Positions 51,259 to 60,554 of a stretch of DNA of 64,000 nt are shown in pieces (the stretch's first letter is position 1; every line of letters begins with the position of its first letter). The translations under genes were made by a program, and so were the position numbers. The notes below the pieces were generated by a model. It did no database searches. It had not been told where the DNA came from and saw only the letters and a list, made by a program, of their open reading frames with translations. Source of the stretch: OLB6 sp964467455 (GTDB lineage Bacteria; Bacteroidota; Ignavibacteria; Kapaibacteriales; Kapaibacteriaceae); NCBI GenBank assembly GCA_964467455.1, contig CAYXQJ010000010.1:1-64000 (forward strand), in the 5' to 3' direction.

Positions 51259-52551
51259 ATGCTAGGCAACGTTGCCCTCACCCTGTTCTTCGTCTTCCTC
51301 AACGGCTTTTTTGTGGCCGCGGAGTTCGCCATCGTTAAGGTGCGGGCGTCGCAGATCGAGCTGAAGTCGCGGGAAGGGAATCTGCTGGCAGGTGTTGCCA
51401 AGGGGATCCTGGAACATCTCGATGCCTACCTGAGCGCGTCGCAGCTGGGGATCACCCTGGCGTCACTGGGATTGGGCTGGATCGGCGAGTCTGTGGTTGC
51501 CGCCATCGTAAGCGACGTGGTGGCATGGATGGGTCTGCAACTGGATACCGATGTGCTGCATACCATCAGCATCGCCATCGCCTTTACGTTGATCACAGTG
51601 CTGCACATCGTGATCGGTGAACAAGCGCCGAAGACGTTTGCGATCCGACGCTCGGAGACGGTGACGCTGGCCGTAGCCATTCCGATGAGAGTGTTCTTCG
51701 TCCTGTTCCGTCCGGTGATCATCGGGCTGAACTGGATGTCGAATGCCATGCTCAAACTTGTGGGCATCGAACCGGCAACAGAACATGAAGTGCACTCACC
51801 CGAAGAGATCCGCTACCTGATCTCACAAAGCGGCGAACAAGGTGCACTGGAGTTCAGCGAACGCGAGCTGATCGAGAATGTGTTCGAGTTCACAGAGACA
51901 ACGGCCGACCAGGTGATGGTGCCACGATCGAAGATCTTCGCCATCGATGTGACGTATCCGATCGATGATCTCGTCGACCACGTGATGGAAGAAGGCTATT
52001 CACGCCTGCCCGTCTACGAAGGATCGATCGACAATATCATCGGCATCCTCTTCGCCAAGGACCTGATCACGGTGATGCATCACAAGAACCTGATCATCAT
52101 TCAAGATATCCTCCACCCTGTCTTCACAGTGCAGGAGGGGGCGATGCTGAAACAACTTCTTCGGGATATGCAGACACGGAAGGTCCACATGGCCATCGTG
52201 CAAGATGAGTTCGGCGGCACCGCAGGGTTGGTGACGCTCGAAGACATCATCGAAGAGTTGGTGGGACAGATCCAGGATGAATACGACGACGAAGCACCAC
52301 TCTTCTCCGAACGCACACAGAACGAGTGGGAATTCGACGCCAGCATTCACATCGACGAGATCAATGAGGTGCTGCCCAGCCCCCTACCCGAAAGCGAAGA
52401 TTATGAGACGCTTGGTGGATTGATCACGGCAACGGCCGGACGTATCCCCGCGGCCGGTGATGGTGTGTTGTTGGATGAATACACCGTGCAGATCTTGTCC
52501 AGTACGCCACGTCGCGTTGAACGTGTGCGCATGCAACGACGCAATGCATAG
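51259..52551 (+). CDS. CNNM/CorC-HlyC family membrane transporter
   Basis: A 430-residue protein: a DUF21 domain with about four membrane helices (1-170, with the FLNGFFVAAEFAIVKVR signature), two CBS domains (about 200-330, with MVPRSKIFAIDV and RLPVYEGSIDNIIGILFAKDL), and a C-terminal CorC/HlyC domain (about 350-425). Relatives export magnesium or other divalent cations; the older name is hemolysin. A TATCTTTG box 4 bases before the ATG suggests a leaderless transcript. It overlaps the lipase start by 8 bases. Confidence 0.92.
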   Translation: MLGNVALTLFFVFLNGFFVAAEFAIVKVRASQIELKSREGNLLAGVAKGILEHLDAYLSASQLGITLASLGLGWIGESVVAAIVSDVVAWMGLQLDTDVLHTISIAIAFTLITVLHIVIGEQAPKTFAIRRSETVTLAVAIPMRVFFVLFRPVIIGLNWMSNAMLKLVGIEPATEHEVHSPEEIRYLISQSGEQGALEFSERELIENVFEFTETTADQVMVPRSKIFAIDVTYPIDDLVDHVMEEGYSRLPVYEGSIDNIIGILFAKDLITVMHHKNLIIIQDILHPVFTVQEGAMLKQLLRDMQTRKVHMAIVQDEFGGTAGLVTLEDIIEELVGQIQDEYDDEAPLFSERTQNEWEFDASIHIDEINEVLPSPLPESEDYETLGGLITATAGRIPAAGDGVLLDEYTVQILSSTPRRVERVRMQRRNA

Positions 52552-53875
52552 ACATCTTCTCGTCGGCATGATCATCGTGCTGTTGGTTGGTTGCAGCACA
52601 GTACCTACGCGGATCGCGTGCCTGGAACCATTGCCATCGGCAACGGAAGTGTCGACGATGACGGTGCCCTATCCGATCATCTTGCTGCACGGACTCGGAC
52701 AAAAGGCCGATGCATGGAATGGGAATGCGACGAAGTACTACGTCAAGGAACTCGGATTGCGTGATGGCGGTGTACTGCGCGTTGATCAAGATGGAACGGT
52801 CGTTTCATCAGAGACCGGACGCAACGACGGCGATCTCTACGTGATGCAGTTCCGTAGTCCGCACGATTCGATCAATGCTTGGCGCGACGAACTTGACGCC
52901 GCCGTGAAGTATGTGCTCTCACAAACCGGCGCGGATCGTGTGATCCTCGTTGGTTATTCGATGGGTGGTCTTGCTGCACGGGCCTATCTCACCAAGCGCT
53001 TCACCGATCATCATGTCAAGCGCTTGATCACGATCGGTACGCCGCATCTTGGTTCAGTGTATGCGAAGGTGTGGAATTGGAAGACACAGATGGAAGCGTG
53101 CGTCAACAATGGCAACATGATCGCCGTTCCGTTGTGTAAAGCAGCACTCTCGGCCATTCAAGGTGCAGAAGGCAATGTGCCCTACAATGCTCCCGCTGTG
53201 CGTGATCTCCGACGTCCGGAAGATGGCGGCGAGTACCTTCGCAAGCTTGGCAAATACGCACACCCGCTCGATGTTGAATACGTCAGCGTCATCGGCGACG
53301 TCGACGTTACCGACGAGCTCAAGAAATTCAACGAAGCAGCACTGCAAGAGGTCATCCGCAAAGCTCTCACCATCCTCAACGGCTCGGTAGAAGAGGCCTT
53401 CGAAGGCGGCGATGGCGTTGTCAGCCGACGCAGCCAAGACATCATGAACATCGAATACTTCGCGCTCGAACCCTCACGCAAACGTGCAGCGCGCACCATC
53501 AACGTCGGCAGCGTCCACATCGACCACTTGCAACAAAGCACCGAGATCCAACGCATCTCTCTCGATGAGAAGCCCGAATTGAAGGGGGCGAACATTTACC
53601 GTTATGGTGACAGTGCGGCGCTGGTGATCACGTATGCTGACCACATCCCTGCCAAGTGTACGCTGAGTGTCCGTGTTCTGCGCAACAACGACGTTGTCTA
53701 CGAACGCACGCTCACCTCCACTGACGCTCAACTCATCCGCACAAGTGATGGTATCGTCTCGCGCATGGTCATTCCCCTGCCGGCATCACTCTTCCCCGAA
53801 GAAGAACGACTGCGTGCTTCCTTCACGATCACGAATGCGTGGGGCTATGCAGTGAAGAGTGGTGTGGAGTTGTAG
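52544..53875 (+). CDS. Lipase-like alpha/beta-hydrolase lipoprotein
   Basis: A 443-residue lipoprotein from ATG 52544 (lipobox LLVGC, Cys17). The alpha/beta hydrolase core shows the oxyanion LLHGLGQ and the nucleophile elbow GYSMGG (Ser139), then ITIGTPHLGS, which is typical of lipases and PGAP1-like esterases. Asp and His partners are likely in the following 200 residues (VISRRS/DGVVSRRS; HIDHL). The C-terminal 120 residues form a beta-sandwich. It should act on lipids in the envelope; the substrate is unknown. Confidence 0.82.
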   Translation: MHRHLLVGMIIVLLVGCSTVPTRIACLEPLPSATEVSTMTVPYPIILLHGLGQKADAWNGNATKYYVKELGLRDGGVLRVDQDGTVVSSETGRNDGDLYVMQFRSPHDSINAWRDELDAAVKYVLSQTGADRVILVGYSMGGLAARAYLTKRFTDHHVKRLITIGTPHLGSVYAKVWNWKTQMEACVNNGNMIAVPLCKAALSAIQGAEGNVPYNAPAVRDLRRPEDGGEYLRKLGKYAHPLDVEYVSVIGDVDVTDELKKFNEAALQEVIRKALTILNGSVEEAFEGGDGVVSRRSQDIMNIEYFALEPSRKRAARTINVGSVHIDHLQQSTEIQRISLDEKPELKGANIYRYGDSAALVITYADHIPAKCTLSVRVLRNNDVVYERTLTSTDAQLIRTSDGIVSRMVIPLPASLFPEEERLRASFTITNAWGYAVKSGVEL

Positions 53876-53932
53876 TTCCTCGCTTCGCTCGGCATGACAA
53901 TCTCACCGGCAGGTTTGCATAAATTGTCATGC
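53876..53932. repeat. Family G element followed by a 10-bp inverted repeat
   Basis: A family G copy (53876-53898, reverse orientation) runs into GCATGACAAT (53892-53901) and its inverted copy ATTGTCATGC (53923-53932). It may serve as a transcription end for the lipase gene, though no T-run follows. Confidence 0.7.
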
Positions 53933-53968
53933 AGGCGGTTGATTTCCGTTCATTTCAAGGAGTTCACA

Positions 53969-54319
53969 ATGCTGCGACACGGTTTGGTGATCTTCGCTGT
54001 CTTTGCAAGTGTGATCACATTCACTTCTTGCCTCCACGTTTCGGATGAAGTATCAATCACTGTCGATCGACTCTCGGTCTGTGGCTTTGACTACACCGAA
54101 GTTACAGTTGATCAAGTTGGTCGCATCAAGGCGATCGCCAGCGGCTACGGAGCACAGTGTATCCAACCAGTGGTCCCGGAAGGTAGCGCGGCCAACTGGG
54201 CAAAAGCACTCAACGCCATCAAGCAAGCGGCGGATTCAGCAGGGCACATTTCTACCATTGAGATCGATGGAGTGACGATCACAAGGACGTCAAAAGGATT
54301 TGTGGTAACAGTCGGCTGA
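53969..54319 (+). CDS. Small hypothetical lipoprotein
   Basis: A 116-residue lipoprotein from ATG 53969, preceded by a good AAGGAG ribosome site. Lipobox FTSC (Cys21). The remainder has two further cysteines (LSVCGFDY and GAQCIQP) that may pair, and a C-terminal beta hairpin (IEIDGVTITRTSKGFVVTV). No family recognised. Confidence 0.6.
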   Translation: MLRHGLVIFAVFASVITFTSCLHVSDEVSITVDRLSVCGFDYTEVTVDQVGRIKAIASGYGAQCIQPVVPEGSAANWAKALNAIKQAADSAGHISTIEIDGVTITRTSKGFVVTVG

Positions 54320-54335
54320 GCATTGCAGTGTGCCG

Positions 54336-55571
54336 TCATAAATACCGCAACACCGCCACATCCTTCCTCCTCGTCTTCACGCCGTCATACCACCTGCACA
54401 ACGGATAGAGAAGGATGACGAGTGCGATCCACGCCGCATACGTGACCTCTAAGCCATAGCCGCTACCTAAGGGCTCGCCGGAGAAGGTGCGCTTGTCGCC
54501 AAAGGCACTTAAGGGATATCCCTGCATCATGATGAGGATGATGCCGATGGCGTGGCCGAGGTAGATGTGGAGGAGGTAGTAGAACATGGGTACTCTACCA
54601 AATGTTCGAAGAACATTGTAGGTCGTTGAGTAAGACTTCGTGTTAGTCTGCGAGTTAGTCTGCGAATAGGTCTCGGGTAGTAGTGACAGTAGTAAGAGTG
54701 TAGGGCCGAGGGTCATGAGGGCGTAGCAGAGCGAGGGTGGGTATTTCTCGCAGCGGAGGAAGGACATGAGGGTGGTGAGCCAATCCTGTTGTGCTGACCA
54801 GGGGCCGGGATCGCCGTAAAGATTTGTTGCGCGCAGAATGATGAAGCCGATGATGGCGGCGAGGCCGATGAGGCGGATGGTGCGCTGACGTGATACGGTG
54901 TAACGCTCGGTGTAAAGTTGACCGAAGGCATAGCCGACCATCATGATGCCGGTCCATGGGAGGACGGGATAGACGAGCGCAAAGAAGTGGTCTTGGTTGA
55001 TGGGCATGAAGAGTCCATCATGCAAGATGTTCAACGCAAAGATGCCGCTGAGATCGTTCGGTTGTGTTGGGATGAGGTCGAGCAGGTTATGTCCGAAGAC
55101 GATGGCAAGACCGATGATGAGGTTGGCGCGCACACCCCATGCGGTGGTGAGACTCATCACGATCATGGCGACACCGATGGCCCAGATCACTTGCAGCACG
55201 ATGATGGGAAAGGTTGGATTAAAGAACCAACCAAACGAGACAAGCGTGAGCTCGACGAGGATGAGCCACATGCCCCTTTTCAGCAGGAAGAGACGAGCAC
55301 TGCGGTCAGCACCACGACGCATCATCGACAAAAAGATGGAGGTGCCGGAGAGAAAGACAAACGTCGGTGCACAGAAGTGCGTGATGAAGCGCGTGAAGAA
55401 TAGCCACGGTGTTGTCGTGGCCAGATCCGTTGGATCCTGAAAACCGATGGAAGGGGCGTGCACCCAATCACGGATGTGGTCCAAGGCCATGATGACCATG
55501 ACGAGGCCTCGGACCACATCGATGGAATCAATACGAGGGAGTGACTCCCATTTCGTGCCAGGTGAAGACAT
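54336..55571 (-). CDS. DUF1624/heparan-alpha-glucosaminide acetyltransferase-like membrane protein
   Basis: A 411-residue protein from Met 55571. The upstream extension overlaps prolyl oligopeptidase and contains only repeat-coded residues. It has about ten membrane helices and the family signature RIDSIDVVRGLVMVIMALDHIRDW, with the Asp-His pair, and later FGRVPMFYYLLHIYLGH. Relatives transfer acetyl groups across membranes to sugars. Residues 299-314 (TYSQTNSQTNTKSYS) are encoded by a 12-bp array inserted before the FGRVP helix. The start overlaps the previous gene by 44 bases. Confidence 0.85.
   Translation of the reverse strand: MSSPGTKWESLPRIDSIDVVRGLVMVIMALDHIRDWVHAPSIGFQDPTDLATTTPWLFFTRFITHFCAPTFVFLSGTSIFLSMMRRGADRSARLFLLKRGMWLILVELTLVSFGWFFNPTFPIIVLQVIWAIGVAMIVMSLTTAWGVRANLIIGLAIVFGHNLLDLIPTQPNDLSGIFALNILHDGLFMPINQDHFFALVYPVLPWTGIMMVGYAFGQLYTERYTVSRQRTIRLIGLAAIIGFIILRATNLYGDPGPWSAQQDWLTTLMSFLRCEKYPPSLCYALMTLGPTLLLLSLLPETYSQTNSQTNTKSYSTTYNVLRTFGRVPMFYYLLHIYLGHAIGIILIMMQGYPLSAFGDKRTFSGEPLGSGYGLEVTYAAWIALVILLYPLCRWYDGVKTRRKDVAVLRYL
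54630..54677. repeat. 12-bp array (GTTAGTCTGCGA type), 4 units
   Basis: GTAAGACTTCGT, GTTAGTCTGCGA twice, ATAGGTCTCGGG, in frame in the DUF1624 protein. The core TTAGTCTGC resembles the CTAGTCTGC units at 22260-22283. Confidence 0.8.
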
Positions 55572-57654
55572 ATTTATCTGCCGTATTCTCGATCTGTTTG
55601 GCCTTGTTTGCTGCACCATGACCGGAGCGGACCTGCACACGCAACAACATCGGACGCTGGACGCCGGACGTCGGACGCTGGACGTCGGACGTCGGACGTT
55701 GGACGTACTGCAACTGTGCTGCAAATTTGAAACTATGCGCCGGCACCACGCGGTCATCATGGTCGGCCGTCATCACCATCGTCGATGGATAGTTGACGCC
55801 CTCACGAAGACGATGATACGGCGAATAGGCATACAATGCACGGAATTCTGACTCAACATCTACCGATCCGTAGTCGGCCATCCAGCCGCGGCCGATGGTG
55901 AAGAGATGATAGCGCAACATGTCCATCACACCGACTTCGGGGATGGCCACGCGGAAGAGTTCCGGACGCTGCGTCATCAACGCACCAACAAGCAATCCGC
56001 CGTTCGAGCCACCGTTGCAGGCCAATCGCGAGGAGTTCGTGATCTTGTTGGCGATGAGCCATTCAGCGCATGCGATCGCATCATCAAAGACGTTCTGCTT
56101 GCGTTCCTTGGTGCCGGCTTGATGCCACTCTTCACCGTACTCTCCACCACCACGCAAACAAGCAACGGCGATCACGCCACCGTTCTCGAGCCACGGTATG
56201 TACGTGGATGCAAAACTCGGCTGCATGGAAACACCAAAGCCGCCGTAGCCATAGAGTATGGTCGGTGCATCACCCAATGGTGTGAAGTCTTTGCGATGCA
56301 GCAGGAACATCGGCACACGCGTACCGTCCTTGCTGGTGACGAAGACCTGACGCGACACAAATTGTTCAGGATCGAACTGCGCTTTGATCTTGTACCATAC
56401 CTTGCTCGCACCCGTCGCAATGTCATACGTGAAGATCGTTGTCGGATACGTATGTGAGGTATACGTGTAGTAGACCACCTTGTCTTCTGGAAATCCAGTG
56501 AAGCCCCCTACCGTCCCTGCACCGGGCAATTCGATCTCGTTTAAGAATTTGCCATCCATGTCGTGAACGGACACAACGCTGTGCACATCTTTCAAGCGGA
56601 CGACAAACAACTTGTTGCCACCGGACGAGAAGTAGCTCAGCGGCTCCTCCGCTTCATCAATGATGGTCTCGATCTGCGGCTTACCCATCGGATCCTTGAT
56701 GCGCACGACGCGTTCATTCGGTGCATTCAAGGTCGTTGATGCATACAACATCCCGTCGTGAAACAACCACGGATACATCGCATGTTCATCATGCTGATAG
56801 AGCAACTTCCACTTTCCATTCGGCTCTGTTAGGGGGCGAATGAAGATCTTATTCCCACGGCTTGCACCTTCACGCTCAAAGCGGATGAGCCACGGCGAAC
56901 GTTCGGGAATGTAGACGCCGACGAAACGTTCGGGATGTTCACTGTCGCGGAAGACGGTATCGTCTTGATCTTGCGACGTGCCGAGTTTGTGATAGGCCAC
57001 CCACTGACCAAGATTGTTTTCGGTCAACGATGCTGTGCCTTCTTTGCTGGCATCATATCGACTGTAGTAGAAGCCTTCTTGATACCACGACACGCCGGAG
57101 TTCTTCACCCACTTGATCACGTCGGGAAGCAAACGTTTTGTGGCGATCTCCATCACATAGATATCTCGCCAATCCGATCCGGCCTGCGTCTTGCCGAAGG
57201 CAAGATATTTTCCGTCGAGACTCTCTTCGGCAAAGGCAAGGCCCACGGTGCCGTCTGCTGCGAATGTGTTCGGATCGAGCAGGACTTCTTCTTTCTCGGA
57301 GCCATCACGCTTCATGTATAACACGCTGTGATTGCTCACACCATCGTTCTTGTAAAAGAACGTGATGCCGGCGCGTTTCCACGGCGACGACATGGTCTCG
57401 ACCTTTGTGAGCTGTTTGATGCGCTCGATGGTGGCCTGACGATACGGGATCTTGTCGAGGAAGGCCTCGGTGGTCTCGCGTTGTTTGGCCACCCACGCTT
57501 CCACCTCAGCATCACGATCATCTTCCAACCAACGATACGGATCGGCCACCGTGGTACCGAAGAACGTGTCCTTCACGTCAACACGTCGTGTGGGAGGATA
57601 GGTTTGGGCGGAGGCGAAAGAGAGAGTCATCAAGAGTAGGGCGAATGTGAGCAT
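55528..57654 (-). CDS. Prolyl oligopeptidase (S9A) with a repeat-coded insert
   Basis: A 708-residue exported serine peptidase from Met 57654 (signal MLTFALLLMTLSFASAQ) that cuts peptides after proline. N-terminal DPYRWLED, a seven-blade propeller, then the catalytic domain with the nucleophile Ser550 in GGSNGG, the Asp in DHDDRV (631-636) and His679 in SGHGA. Between Asp and His, residues 650-669 (VQRPTSDVQRPTSGVQRPM) are encoded by eight family B heptamers and replace a shorter loop. The triad is intact, so activity is expected. A longer ORF upstream was rejected because it reads through intergenic repeats. Confidence 0.95.
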   Translation of the reverse strand: MLTFALLLMTLSFASAQTYPPTRRVDVKDTFFGTTVADPYRWLEDDRDAEVEAWVAKQRETTEAFLDKIPYRQATIERIKQLTKVETMSSPWKRAGITFFYKNDGVSNHSVLYMKRDGSEKEEVLLDPNTFAADGTVGLAFAEESLDGKYLAFGKTQAGSDWRDIYVMEIATKRLLPDVIKWVKNSGVSWYQEGFYYSRYDASKEGTASLTENNLGQWVAYHKLGTSQDQDDTVFRDSEHPERFVGVYIPERSPWLIRFEREGASRGNKIFIRPLTEPNGKWKLLYQHDEHAMYPWLFHDGMLYASTTLNAPNERVVRIKDPMGKPQIETIIDEAEEPLSYFSSGGNKLFVVRLKDVHSVVSVHDMDGKFLNEIELPGAGTVGGFTGFPEDKVVYYTYTSHTYPTTIFTYDIATGASKVWYKIKAQFDPEQFVSRQVFVTSKDGTRVPMFLLHRKDFTPLGDAPTILYGYGGFGVSMQPSFASTYIPWLENGGVIAVACLRGGGEYGEEWHQAGTKERKQNVFDDAIACAEWLIANKITNSSRLACNGGSNGGLLVGALMTQRPELFRVAIPEVGVMDMLRYHLFTIGRGWMADYGSVDVESEFRALYAYSPYHRLREGVNYPSTMVMTADHDDRVVPAHSFKFAAQLQYVQRPTSDVQRPTSGVQRPMLLRVQVRSGHGAANKAKQIENTADKYVFTWHEMGVTPSY
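55651..55706. repeat. Heptamer array (C/T)GGACG(C/T) x8 inside prolyl oligopeptidase, family B
   Basis: Eight exact-length units with no gap. Three heptamers equal seven codons, giving the VQRPTSD/G period. Confidence 0.95.
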
Positions 57655-57663
57655 GTGTTGCTG

Positions 57664-57691
57664 GGGAATGGGAAATTGGGAATGGGGAATG
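57664..57691. repeat. Heptamer array GGGAATG x3 + GGAAATT, family K
   Basis: GGGAATG, GGAAATT, GGGAATG, GGGAATG directly upstream of the prolyl oligopeptidase start, between it and the pnp terminator. Confidence 0.85.
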
Positions 57692-57693
57692 CT

Positions 57694-57726
57694 AAAATGG
57701 GGGCTCACGAATGAGACCCCCATTTT
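57694..57726 (-). terminator. Hairpin terminator after pnp
   Basis: A 10-bp stem (AAAATGGGGG with CCCCCATTTT) plus inner CTCA/TGAG pairing, 22 bases after the pnp stop on the minus strand; the stem ends in T4. Confidence 0.8.
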
Positions 57727-57748
57727 GTTTCACGATATGAGTGCAAGG

Positions 57749-60115
57749 TTAGTCAACAAAGAAGTCGCCTTGCGTTTCGCCACCTCGATTGTCCCTGACT
57801 TCGTTGTCGCGGCTTTGGCTGCGAGAGTCGCGGTCTGCGTTGTCCCGGCTGCGACTGTCGCGTCCACGATCGTCGCGTCCACGTCCACGGTCATCACGTC
57901 CACGTCCACGGTCATCACGTCCACGTCCACGATCATCGCGTCCGCCGCGGCCACGGTCGCCATCGCCTCGCGGGCGACGCTCGTCGCGTGACGCGTCGTA
58001 GCCTTCCGGTGCCGGCATCAGCGCCTTGCGGGAGAGGCGCATCTTGCCGCCCGGCTGGATCTCGATGAGCTTCACGTCAAGGACGTCGCCGACCTTGAGG
58101 ACGTCGCTGACGTTCTCGACGCGCTTGTAGTCAAGCTGCGAGACGTGGAGCAAGCCCTGCTTCTTCGGTGCGATCTCGACGAAGGCACCAAGGCCTTCGC
58201 GGATCTCCTTGACGGTGCCGGTGTAGATCGTGCCTTCTTCCATCGGACGTGTGATCTCGCGGATCTTCGCGATGGCGATGTCGGCACTGGCTTGATCGAT
58301 TGCAGCGATGGTGACGATACCGTCGTCATCGATGTTGATCTCGGCGCCGGAGTCTTTCACGATGCTGCGGATCATCTCACCACCAGGTCCGATGACCGCA
58401 CCGATCATTTCGACCGGTACTTGGATCGTGGTAAGCTTCGGAGCATACGGTGAGAGTTCTTCATTCGGCTTGTCGATCGTGGCATTCATGATGTCGAGGA
58501 TGTGCAGACGACCTTGACGCGCTTGCTCAAGGGCTGTCTTCATGATCTCAACGCTCAGGCCTTCGATCTTGATATCCATCTGACATGCCGTGATCCCTTC
58601 CGTGGTACCGGTGACCTTGAAGTCCATGTCACCAAGGAAGTCTTCATCACCCAGGATGTCGCTCAACACGGCAACACGGTCATCTTCCAAGATCAAGCCC
58701 ATGGCGATACCGGCAACGGCCTTCTTCATCGGCACGCCGGCATGGAACATGGCAAGAGAGCCGGCGCAGACCGTGGCCATCGACGATGATCCGTTGGATT
58801 CAAGGATGTCGGACACGATGCGAAGGGTATACGGGAATTCTTCTTCTGACGGGATGAACGGCTCGAGAGCGCGTTCTGCAAGGTCGCCGTGACCGGTCTC
58901 GCGACGGCTGGTAAAGCCAAAGCGACCCGTCTCACCCGTCGAGAACGGCGGGAAGTTATAGTGGAGCATGTAGCGACGCTCGAACGTTGGCAACAGGCCA
59001 TCGATGAGCTGCTGGTCGCGCTTCGTGCCAAGCGTCACCGTTGTGAGCGACTGTGTTTCGCCACGCGTGAACAAGGCCGAGCCGTGCGGACGCGGCAGCG
59101 GGCCGAGTTCGCAGGTGATCGGGCGGATGTCCTTCGTGCCGCGACCGTCAAGACGCTTGCCGTCAGTGAGGATCATCTCGCGCATCTCGCGCGCTTCGAT
59201 CTTCTTGACGATGCCGCTGACCATTTTGTCGACGTTCTTGCCTTCAAAGAGGGCTTCGTTCTCTGCCACCACGGCGGCGGCAGCTTCAGCAGCGGCCAGC
59301 TTCACTTCGGTGCGGAACGCGCTGCGTTCTTCCTTCGTGGATGCCTTGCGGATCTGCGGGCGGATCTTCGGTGCGATCGCAGCGTCGATGGCATCGAACA
59401 ATTCTTTCGGCGGATCGGTCGGTACTACTTCGCGCTTCACCGGATTGATCAACGCGATCAGTTCATGCTGCATCGCGATGAGCTCTTTGATCCAGTGGTG
59501 AGCGAACTCCATAGCACCAACGAACACTTCTTCCGAGATCTCGTGGCTTGCACCTTCCACCATCACGATGGAAGAGGCCGTGCCGGCGACCATGATCTCG
59601 AGATCGGATTCTTTCATTTGTGCCAACGTCGGGTTGACGATGTATTCACCGTTCACACGGCCAACACGCACACCGGCGATCGGACCGTTGAAGGGAATGT
59701 CGCTCGTCATCAAGGCTGCCGATGAGCCAAGCATGGCCAACACATCCGGCTCGTTCTCAAGGTCGAACGAATAGACGGTGGCGATCACCTGGGTCTCGTG
59801 ACGCCAGTCCTTTGGGAACAGCGGACGGCATGGACGGTCGATCAGACGCGAAGAGAGGATCTCTTTGTTGGTCGGACGTCCTTCACGACGGAAAAAACCA
59901 CCGGGGATCTTGCCCGATGATGCATGCTTCTCACGGTATTCACACGTGAGGGGAATAAAATCCAGGTCCTTCGGTTCGGCAGCGGCAACGGCGGTGACGA
60001 GCACCATCGTATCGGCATAACGAACCATGACGGAACCGGAAGCAAGTTTGGCGAAGCGCCCAACTTCCAACGACAATTCCTTGCCGTTGATGGTCCGTTT
60101 TACGGTATGTACCAT
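57749..60115 (-). CDS. pnp: Polyribonucleotide nucleotidyltransferase
   Basis: A 788-residue phosphorolytic 3'-5' exoribonuclease of RNA decay, from Met 60115 (GGAG ribosome site). Two RNase PH domains, then KH (about 560-620: IGPGGEMIRSI) and S1 (about 625-695: VKEIREGLGAFVEIAPKKQGLLHVSQL) domains are in the usual order. The tail (about 705-788) is an Arg/Gly/Asp-rich segment with four GRDDRGR-type seven-residue repeats coded by 21-bp units. It should bind RNA or partners. It follows rpsO, as in many bacteria. Confidence 0.97.
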   Translation of the reverse strand: MVHTVKRTINGKELSLEVGRFAKLASGSVMVRYADTMVLVTAVAAAEPKDLDFIPLTCEYREKHASSGKIPGGFFRREGRPTNKEILSSRLIDRPCRPLFPKDWRHETQVIATVYSFDLENEPDVLAMLGSSAALMTSDIPFNGPIAGVRVGRVNGEYIVNPTLAQMKESDLEIMVAGTASSIVMVEGASHEISEEVFVGAMEFAHHWIKELIAMQHELIALINPVKREVVPTDPPKELFDAIDAAIAPKIRPQIRKASTKEERSAFRTEVKLAAAEAAAAVVAENEALFEGKNVDKMVSGIVKKIEAREMREMILTDGKRLDGRGTKDIRPITCELGPLPRPHGSALFTRGETQSLTTVTLGTKRDQQLIDGLLPTFERRYMLHYNFPPFSTGETGRFGFTSRRETGHGDLAERALEPFIPSEEEFPYTLRIVSDILESNGSSSMATVCAGSLAMFHAGVPMKKAVAGIAMGLILEDDRVAVLSDILGDEDFLGDMDFKVTGTTEGITACQMDIKIEGLSVEIMKTALEQARQGRLHILDIMNATIDKPNEELSPYAPKLTTIQVPVEMIGAVIGPGGEMIRSIVKDSGAEINIDDDGIVTIAAIDQASADIAIAKIREITRPMEEGTIYTGTVKEIREGLGAFVEIAPKKQGLLHVSQLDYKRVENVSDVLKVGDVLDVKLIEIQPGGKMRLSRKALMPAPEGYDASRDERRPRGDGDRGRGGRDDRGRGRDDRGRGRDDRGRGRDDRGRDSRSRDNADRDSRSQSRDNEVRDNRGGETQGDFFVD

Positions 60116-60259
60116 AACTACTCCTGTAGTTGACAATGTCCTGCAGGAGTGCATTGGGTCTAGAGGCCGGGGACCGACGTTGCATGCAACACCGCACCCT
60201 AACCGCTAGCCCACGCCAGCACCCTGCAGGTAAAAAATTCGAAACAATGTGAATGGCAA

Positions 60260-60277
60260 CGGCGCCCGAGGGCGCCG
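60260..60277 (-). terminator. GC hairpin after rpsO
   Basis: A 7-bp stem (CGGCGCC/GGCGCCG) with a CGAG loop, 11 bases after the rpsO stop on the minus strand. No T-run; it may be a weak terminator or a processing site before pnp. Confidence 0.5.
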
Positions 60278-60287
60278 CTGACCATGA

Positions 60288-60554
60288 TCACTTACGCAGA
60301 CCGAGTGAAGCGAGGATATCGCGGTAACGCTGGATATCACGCTTCGCCAGGTACGACAGCAGGCTCTTGCGCTTGCTTACCAACATGATCAGGCCACGAC
60401 GTGAGTGGTGGTCCTTCTTGTTGGTTTCGCAGTGAGCGCTCAGCTCAGCGATATGCTCGGTAAGAAGTGCGATCTGCACTTCCGGCTTGCCAGTGTTCTT
60501 GGCATCGCCACCGAACTTCGCCACGATCTCGGCTTTCTTTTCTTTAGAGATCAT
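60288..60554 (-). CDS. rpsO: 30S ribosomal protein S15
   Basis: An 88-residue primary 16S rRNA-binding protein. The family motifs are complete: TGKPEVQIALLTEHIAELSAHC, KDHHSRRGLIMLVSKRKSLLSYL and YRDILASLGLRK. It overlaps the end of ribF by 4 bases and precedes pnp by 172 bases. GGAG before the ATG is the likely ribosome site. Confidence 0.97.
   Translation of the reverse strand: MISKEKKAEIVAKFGGDAKNTGKPEVQIALLTEHIAELSAHCETNKKDHHSRRGLIMLVSKRKSLLSYLAKRDIQRYRDILASLGLRK

Noticed and set aside
51255..52551. True hemolysin
   Set aside because: The DUF21-CBS-CorC layout marks a CNNM/CorC-type transporter; the hemolysin name of the family is historical.
55572..55760. N-terminal extension of the DUF1624 protein
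   Set aside because: It overlaps prolyl oligopeptidase and encodes only repeat-derived VRRPTS-type residues; the family start motif follows Met 55571.
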